In this document: positions 57,160 to 64,000 of the stretch, piece by piece
Layout: each line of letters starts with the position of its first letter
Position numbering within the stretch: position 1 is the stretch's first letter
From: Achatina immaculata
Taxonomy: Eukaryota > Mollusca > Gastropoda > Stylommatophora > Achatinidae
DNA length: 64,000 nucleotides
Assembly: GCA_009760885.1 (NCBI GenBank)
Contig: CM019709.1
Location: 34,930,126 to 34,994,125, forward strand
Direction: 5' to 3'
The notes under the pieces: generated by a model
Seen by the model: the letters and a program-made list of their open reading frames with translations, nothing else
Told to the model about the DNA's origin: nothing
The model's database searches: none
Translations under genes and position numbers: made by a program

Positions 57160-57455
57160 ATCTTGTCTTGTCTTGTCTTGTGCTATCTACTGCGAGCTGG
57201 TGTTCTTTGCAGCCGATGCTGTGGAGGTGTTGGGGTACAGCATCGTATTGGCGTGGGAGCGGGTTATGGCAGCTACTTTTTCAGTCCTGGAGTACAGCTA
57301 AATACCAGGGGGATGTGCAATGCTCCAACGTCATGGAGACTATGGCGATCCCTGCCCGGTTAACCAGGCTATGCATGTTACTGGGGGTACCAATGGAGAG
57401 GTGGAATAGAGTCTTGGTCAGCTATGGTCCACTAACTCTGACGCTAGCATATCAG

Positions 57456-57460
<5 letters not shown>
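57160..57460 (+). repeat. Dispersed repeat R1, copy 5
   Basis: ctactgcgagctggtgttct, gcagccgatgctgtggagg, ggagcgggttatggcagcta, atggagactatggcgatccc and ggtcagctatggtccactaa. A (TCTTG)n precedes it and an (AT)n follows. Confidence 0.82.

Positions 57461-57490
<30 letters not shown>
57460..57490. repeat. (TA)n microsatellite
   Basis: Between R1 and the LINE leader. Confidence 0.9.
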
Positions 57491-57492
<2 letters not shown>

Positions 57493-60400
57493 TCTTGCCA
57501 GCATGCACAGATCAGCGGAATTCTGCTTGATCTGTCACATATCCTTTATCGGAAGTTGGGCTAACAATCTTACCCTAGGACCTAACTAGAGGCGATTCTA
57601 GATGGAGAAAAAAAGAAGTTATGGAAGCTCGCAAAAAATCAACTGAGCATCAGGGATGCCGACTCCGTTGGCCCTAAACATGTGACAAAGATTGGATTCT
57701 GGAACGTAAGAACAATAGCAACACCAACAAAAACTACTCAGGTAATCAGAGAACTGGAGAGATACCACCTAGACGTACTGGGCATCAGTGAAATGCGATG
57801 GCCAGAAGCAGGTAAAAGATCGGCGGAAAACCGTAAGTTAATAATACATTCAGGCAGAGAAGACGGGACACACCAAGAGGGGGTAGGTATAATTATGTCA
57901 AATGTAGCAGCAAAAAGCCTTGTAGAATGGAAACCCTTGAACAGTCGTATAAATAAGAGCACGATACATCATAAGACACGGAAAAATGACAATAATACAG
58001 TGTTATACACCCACGAACGATGCAGATGTTGAGGTAAAAGCCGATTTCTATCACAAATTAATAATTAACAAAGTTCCTAAACACAACATCCTAATTGCTA
58101 TGGGGGACTTCAACGTTAAGGTAGGGAAAGATAACACCGACGTCGAAAAAGTAATGGGGAAAGAAGCAGTTGACATGGTAAATCAGAACAGAGAAAGATT
58201 AACTGAAATGTCTAACAGAGGGCATGGTCATTAGAGGCACAATATTTCCACACAGAGAGATACATAAAACAACGTGGATATCTCCATATGATAGAACTAG
58301 AAACTAGATAGATCATTTGTGTATTAGAAAGCAATACATAACACCTATGATAGATGTACGGGCATATGGGGTGCAGATGTTAACAGTGATCACAATCTGT
58401 GTATAGGGAAAATAAGACTAAAACTGAGAAACCAACACAAGAAAACAATACACAGAAAGATATACAGCCACAGCCTACAAGAATAAAATACCAAAAGTAA
58501 TTTCAATCAGGAACTTGCAATCATTTCACAACACTCAATGAAGTAGAGAAGATAGGTATAGAAGAATTATGACTATGGAATTCTTACAGCACAGCTATAA
58601 TCACAGCAGCAAAAACAAGCGCTGGACTGAAAAAAAAACCAAATAGAAAAGCATGGATATCAGAAAACACATGGAAGTACATACATGAAAGACGAGAAGC
58701 CAAATTAGACATGTTGAATGTAAAGACAGATCTTGGAGAAGATTTGGCGAAAGCAACATACAAAGAAATAGACAATAAAGTAAAAAGTTCAGCTAGAAGG
58801 GATAAAAGAGAATACATAGACAATATGGCAAAAGAGGCAGAGAAAGCAGCAAAAACAGGAGACAGCAAAACTATATATAACATACAAAAGAGGCTAACAG
58901 GTACTATTATATCTAAAGAAAGACCAATCCTTAGCAAAACTGGAACCCTATTAACATCAAGTAAAGACCAAAAGCAAAGGTAGGGTGAACACTTAATAAA
59001 CCGTGAAACCGACTTACCAGCCCCATAACTAAATGTCAGACTAGATGAAATTACATTCAATGAAATTGAAACAGCAGTGAATTTAATGACTAACAACAAA
59101 GCTGTGAATGAAGATGAAATAACAGTCGAAATGTTAAAATCTATTAGCAGTGACAACATGAGACAACAACATAGAATGTTTAATAAGATTTGGAAAGAAG
59201 AAAAGGTCCCTTCTACATGGAAAAAAAGGAATCATTGTTAAAATACTAACAAGAAAGGCAACCTCAGTGACTGTAACAACTGGTACTAAAAGTGTTAAAA
59301 GTATTTTGCAAGGTCATTTTGAATAGACTTAAAGATATACTGGAAGCTACAATGAGAGAAGAACAAGTAGGATTTCGAAAAGGGAGAAGCTGTCTCGACC
59401 AGATCTTTACTCTAAGAGTGGTACTTGAAGAACATATTGAAAAGCAGAAACCATTGATTCATAATACTGCATAAACTTTAAAAAGCCATTTGATAACATA
59501 CACAGATATTCATTGTGGAGAATTTTATGTCTATATGGAATACCATCTAAAATTGTCAACATCATTAAAGACTTCTACAATAGATATGTTTGTGCAGTCA
59601 CAACAGAAGAGCTAATGGTTCCAGATTGAAAGAGGCGTGAAACAAGGATATATACTATCTCCATTGCCTTTTGAAATTGCAACAGACTTCACAATGAAAA
59701 CATGGTACATGGGACCCAACTAGAAGATCTTGATTTTGCTGATGACATAACTCTTACCAGTAACAATGTGATTTCCACGCAAGAAAAAAACAGATAGCCT
59801 GTCTTCACTGGCTAGCAAAATAGGACTTGAAATAAACAAAAACAAAACAAAAATAATGAAAGTTCCCATTAATCAAAATAGAAAAATACACGTAGAAGGG
59901 ACAGATGTTGAAGAGGTCAATCAATTTGCATACCTTGGTAGCTACATAGACCAGGATGGTGACACCAGAAAGGAAGTTAGAATAAGAATCTTTAAGAATC
60001 TTGAGAACATAAGACATTCAAAAGTTATAAGCACAACAACCAAGTTAAGACTATTCAATTCAAATGTAATGTCCACCTTCATGTACGCATGCGAAAGCTG
60101 GAAAACAACTAAAGAAATAGACAATAAATTAGACTCTTTTGAAAACAAATGCCTAAGGAAAATACTCGGCATCAAGTGGAACGAAATCAAGAACAATGCA
60201 GAAATAAGACAGATGAGCAAACAACAATCAGTCTCATGGGTGATCAGAAAAAGAAGATGGACATATGTTGGTCACTTGATGAGAAGAAACGATCAGAGAA
60301 TACCAAAACAAGCTATCAAGTGGAACACAACAGGCCGAAGAAAAAGAGGCAGACCACGGGAATCTCCAAGAGGACATTTTTAAGAGATGCCACATTAACA

Positions 60401-60504
60401 GGCATAAAATCCCTTGATGAGTTGAAAGACTCGCTGAAGATAGGAAAAATTGGCGAACTACCGTGTGAGCTCTATGTGACGTTTAACGACACGGGAATGA
60501 TATA

Positions 60505-60510
<6 letters not shown>
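57490..60510 (+). mobile_element. Near-complete LINE group C (RTE-like)
   Basis: A leader of about 190 bp, then endonuclease from 57682: TKIGFWNVRTIATPTKTTQV, LDVLGISEMRWPEAGKR (catalytic Glu kept), DGTHQEGVGIIMSN, and after a frameshift ILIAMGDFNVKVGK. A linker with AKATYKEIDNKVKSSAR follows at 58711-58983. RT lies at 59292-59474 (REEQVGFRKGRSCLDQIFTL) and 59735 (LDFADDITL), with the thumb and C terminus at 59856-60383 (EVNQFAYLGSYIDQDGDTRK, RRWTYVGHLMRRNDQRIPKQ, GRRKRGRPRES). About 3.0 kb, the usual length for RTE. At least five frame breaks make it inactive. The tail runs into (AT)n. Confidence 0.9.

Positions 60511-60544
<34 letters not shown>
60506..60544. repeat. (AT)n microsatellite
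   Basis: Follows the LINE C tail ataagat. Confidence 0.9.
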
Positions 60545-60546
<2 letters not shown>

Positions 60547-60547
60547 G

Positions 60548-61125
60548 AACCTTAAGTGCCCAGGGCACATGGGGCTTCCGCAAGGGTTTTCCACAAATGC
60601 CTGTCTTTCGCCTTTTTTTCTGCTCTTGCCCAGGTGAGCCCTCTATTGCTCAACATCCTTTCTGTTGTTCTTCTCCATGTCTCTTTTGGTCTACGTTTAC
60701 TTCTGCTCCCCTGTGGTGTCCATCTTAGTGCTATTTTTGGTAGTGAGTTGTCAGTCATTCGGAGCACATGTCCCAACCATCGCCAGCGTCTTTCCTCAAT
60801 AATTGTTGTCAGTGGTTTCATCTGCATTTCTGCCAATAAAATGTTATTTCTTATGGTGTTTGGCCAAAATATTTTTTTAATTCTACGTAAACATTTAGTC
60901 TGGAAAGAATTCAACTTGTTTTCTATGGTTTTGGTGATTTTCCAGCATTCACTTCCATAGAGTAGTACACTTAGAACATTACTCTTAAATATCCTGATTT
61001 TCATATTTATGCTTAGTTTATTTGATTTCCATATATTCTGTAGCATTGCAAAAGCCTGGTTTGCTCTAGTAAGTCTGCTGTTGATGTCCTCTGTGCTGTC
61101 TCCATTTTCTACTACTCATATATAT
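60548..61125 (-). mobile_element. LINE group E, RT thumb and C terminus
   Basis: A 164-codon minus frame (61046-60552): LSINMKIRIFKSNVLSVLLY, SECWKITKTIENKLNSFQTK, RRWRWLGHVLRMTDNSLPKI and ALRWTPQGSRSKRRPKETWR. The 3' end is gcacttaaggttc-like. Adjacent to the (AT)n. Confidence 0.88.
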
Positions 61126-62540
61126 GAATATTAAATGAACTTTCAAAGACACCACTTTCATATAGTACTGTTGACTGCACTGTCAGGTTCTACTTGCACT
61201 GCTTGTAAATAAACATAACTAAATTTTATAAGCCGAATATATTTGTACTGTTCTATAGACCGAACATTTTATACTTGAAACACTTGGTGACAATTAACAT
61301 CGTCAGTCCACGGCGATTTTTTCTGACGAACACAACTTGAAAATAAGTCCTTGATGATTAGTGTTCGAATAATAAACGTTTATTCACATATAGCTTCGAT
61401 GGACATAATATACACCTTTATAAGATAAAATAAAAGATTAATTCATTGCTTTAACGCACATGTAGATCACAACTATAGAACGCGTGAATTCGTTATTTAA
61501 TTTCTAACTAATGTATAGTCACTATCCATTTTTTTTTCATTTGTAGTCTGTCATTCTGGTTTCGACTCCTGTATATCTCTCACTGATTGTAACTCTTCTA
61601 CCTTTTCTAAGTCTCTTCACTTCGAAGTCTCTCTAACAAACTTTCTCTCTAGCCTCTGGTGAGGTCTGTCTAGACTCCTGGTTGAGCGATGCCTGCCTCT
61701 GATCTAGTAGAGTCCATCCCCTTCTGGTCTAGTGGAGTCCAACCTATCCTCAAGTCTGCTGTTCTCTTTTCTGATCTCAACTGTCTCTCCCCAGCTGTTC
61801 TTCCCTCAACGAATATTTCACCACTAACATGTATATCGAGTCTGTCATTCACACGTCCAATCCATCATATAAGCACCTCCCTTTTGGTCACTTTGCCTTT
61901 TTGCGTCCTTAATTGGACTCCGGGATAAGCCTCCCCCTTGATTATCTATTGGCAGCCTGGCCTCTTCGAGTGCCCTTAGATAACGTATACATGCCAATCC
62001 TGTCAATAATTCTGTTCCATCAGCAGTGTTAATCCGCCTATTCATTTGTCATGGGGGATATTATCCAATCCACTTCTCTTTCGTGTCGCAGGTAATAGCG
62101 ATTAGTCTGTTCTCTACTTGTATTGTGCCGTCGCTTCATTGTGTCTTGTCTTTCTGTGTATCTGCTTAGTTTGATTACTCTTGTCGTAATATTATATTAG
62201 TTACTACTACTGTAGGAGTTCCTCTTCCACTGATTCCCAAATTTTCCATTTGGTTTCATTCGTTCCCTAGCTCGACTTCACTAATCAAGAATAATTATAA
62301 TAATAATAATAGAATTCTTAATAATACCCTCTTAGTTTACAAGGCATTATGTTACAGAAAAGTTAAAAAGCAATTTGGAAGTTAAGAGTAAGAAAAGAAA
62401 TAAAAAAATGACTGTGATTCTAAGCAAGAAACGAACAAGCGCCTAGGAAACTAAAGAGTGCTCGTTATGCTATCAGCTGGAGTACTGAGGCCAGTAGTGC
62501 TCTATGTGCATGACTTTAGTTCGTGACATTGTTGCTCGCG
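61126..62540. other. Unassigned region with a 66-codon minus ORF
   Basis: The minus ORF 62045-61845 starts MNRRINTADGTELLTGLACI and continues RYLRALEEARLPIDNQGGG. It ends in a stop, and an overlapping frame continues to 61670. It reads like part of a retroelement or a non-coding leader, but I recognise no domain. The rest (61.1-61.6 and 62.1-62.5 kb) is AT-rich and unassigned. Confidence 0.35.
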
Positions 62541-62544
62541 CACT

Positions 62545-62745
62545 GGAGCTTCAACCTTGACACCAGCATGCAGGTTATGATTCGCCAACCTTGACACCAG
62601 CATGCAAGCTATGATTCGCCAACCCTGACACCAGCGTGCAAGCTATGATTCGCCAACCCTGACACCAGCATGCAAGTTATGATTCGCCAACCCTGACACC
62701 AGCATGCCAACTATTGGCCGCTGACTGTCAGAACGGACATCCAAG
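62545..62745 (+). repeat. R1 end piece amplified as a 34-bp tandem
   Basis: Four to five copies of tatgattcgccaaccctgac plus accagcatgcaagc, then attggccgctgactg. This equals the R1 segment (complement of the 38260-38310 region) multiplied in tandem. Confidence 0.8.
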
Positions 62746-63289
62746 AGGCTTTATTGTATTTATTTTTTTTTGTTATAATAAAAGTGTTACTGGTAGGAGA
62801 CATACTAGATTACACGTACATACATAACAGACAACTATCATTATTGCTCTCTTGTTATGTCAGACTCGCGAAACTTAAGTATTGAACAACCCTCGCTTGT
62901 ACATGAGACAGTTCATGCATTCAAAAGCGAGCCAAGAAGAAAAAAATCACTAATAAGAATCAATATCTACCGTGCAAGACTCCTGGAAGGATGTCTGCAA
63001 AACTCTGTAACGATGAAGTAATAAAAGATGGAGAACGCCATCGTATCCTCCAGATGATGTCGCGGTGAAAATATTTGATGGCGTTAGATCCTGTTTCCAC
63101 GGCAACCTCGGATTCGAAGTGACGCTTTAAATGTATAAATGTTCTATCCTCGGGAAAACAAAATGGTCGTGCGTGAAATCTCGTCACAAAAATAGGACGT
63201 AAACGAGATTTCCACGAGATGTTGATCGGATCGAGCTCAGTCGATTACACTTTGTTCTTCTTGCTTAAAAGTTTTCCACACATTAACAG
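62746..63289. other. Unassigned, partly unique sequence
   Basis: The minus ORF 63187-62960 (75 codons) has no family match. A donor-like cacg|gtagat lies at about 62970 on the minus strand. It could be an upstream exon but support is poor. Confidence 0.3.
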
Positions 63290-63535
63290 GGAATCGGCTA
63301 GCGTAGTGATTAGAGCACTCATCTAGCAACAGAATGGTCCAGAATTCGAATCCCCAGCTGAGCGGGATTTTTTTCAGACCAATACGGCCCCGACGTCGAA
63401 CCCAGCCTCGTACAATTGGTACCGGGGAAAATCTGGGAAAGAAAGGCAGCGAGGAAAGGAACTGGCCACCCTACATCATACTCTGATGGCCCAGCATAAT
63501 GAGGTCTCTAAAGCTTCATTCCCTACGGCATTTGT
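63290..63535 (+). mobile_element. tRNA-derived SINE (family 1), fullest copy
   Basis: A box ctagcgtagtgattagagca and B box aattcgaatcc, then cggccccgacgtcgaaccc, ggtaccggggaaaatctggg, gaaaggaactggccacccta and actctgatggcccagcataa. About 245 bp. Confidence 0.75.
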
Positions 63536-63549
63536 TATAGGACTACCTT

Positions 63550-63765
63550 TCTTCTTACATCTTACATCCTTCGCGTGCCGCTAAACGTCACATAGGCCCT
63601 GCATTGTAGTTCGCCAAGATTTCCTGTCTTCGGCGAGTTTTTCAATCTCAACAAAGGATGTTATCCCCACTGTACTGGCCTCTCTTAGCAATGTCCTCTT
63701 TGGAGTTTCACGTGATCGACCTCTTTTTCTTCGACCTGTTGTGCTCCACTTGATAGCTTGGGACT
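63550..63765 (-). mobile_element. LINE group C, 3' end
   Basis: Complement of the C tail (acatccttcgcgtgccgcta) then the RKRGRSRETPKRTLLREA region, stopping at agcttgg. Confidence 0.82.
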
Positions 63766-64000
63766 AGCTTTACCCATTAAAAAAAACAACTTTTCGTTGA
63801 GTGGCGCTGTTTTCACATTAGTACGGAGCCAACATCCATCGGCGAGTTTCAACAAGTTTCACTTCCTCTCTTTACAGTGCATTGTTCAACAATGGTGTAA
63901 TCCCGCAACAGAATGTTTCATGTTTATGTTTGCATCATTATATTATTACGTGGTAAACGCATATCTTACCAGTATGTGAACTAGTAGCTTATATATAGCA
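63766..64000. other. Unassigned right end
   Basis: The plus ORF 63758-63979 has no support. Nothing recognised. Confidence 0.4.

Noticed and set aside
57682..58032. 'Craniofacial development protein 2-like' gene
   Set aside because: That label is commonly given to RTE/BovB endonuclease; here it is the first part of the broken LINE at 57.5-60.5 kb.
62960..63187. A 75-codon minus ORF as an upstream CBFA2T exon
   Set aside because: No similarity to family N termini; the nearby donor-like site is weak and the phase fit was not established.

Overview
The window looks like nuclear DNA of a bilaterian invertebrate. Genes are split by introns, tandem repeats are everywhere, and degraded RTE-like (BovB / 'craniofacial development protein 2-like') LINEs and tRNA-derived SINEs fill most of the space. 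A mollusc or other lophotrochozoan is my guess from the repeat style; the sequence does not prove it. I see no bacterial genes, rRNA, functional tRNA gene or CRISPR array.

One host gene can be read with confidence. It is an ortholog of the CBFA2T / ETO / MTG corepressor family (human RUNX1T1, CBFA2T2, CBFA2T3; fly nervy), on the minus strand from about 30.9 kb down to a stop codon at 6,951. Nine exons (30765-30899, 29050-29270, 26248-26337, 24682-24863, 21158-21408, 17037-17104, 14421-14634, 11812-12005, 6951-7454) have GT/AG borders and matching phases. From the ATG at 30,882 they encode 613 residues, with all four Nervy homology regions in order: NHR1/TAFH, NHR2 (oligomerising helix), NHR3 and NHR4 (MYND zinc finger). 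A tenth, less certain exon at 35282-35522 would join in frame and extend the N terminus to 699 residues. The promoter was not identified; a unique stretch near 48.1-48.7 kb with a good splice donor is a weak candidate for an upstream exon.

All introns are loaded with repeats. I separate the LINE fragments into working groups by C-terminal protein motif and 3' tail: A (GHIKRH motif, ATGA tail), B (IFENKILRR motif, GAA tail), C (RIPKQAIKWN motif, tail ggaaggatgtaaga), D and D' (EMWFIRRML motif; D' has a GAT tail), E (LPKIALRW motif), F (RKWRWIGHTLRKPD motif, GAT tail) and G ([16 protein letters not shown]). Two copies are nearly complete (about 3 kb): B at 8.79-11.79 kb and C at 57.49-60.51 kb, both broken by stops and frameshifts. 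Two D' copies have clean target-site duplications.

Minisatellites are the other major component. There are 14- to 44-bp arrays in the introns, a degenerate 1.1-kb AT-rich array at 31-33 kb, a 0.65-kb polypurine tract at 47.4-48.1 kb and a 2.9-kb CA-rich array with almost no G at 52.0-54.9 kb. Several arrays have unit lengths divisible by three, which creates long but meaningless open frames. From 36 kb to the right end I recognise no host protein-coding gene.
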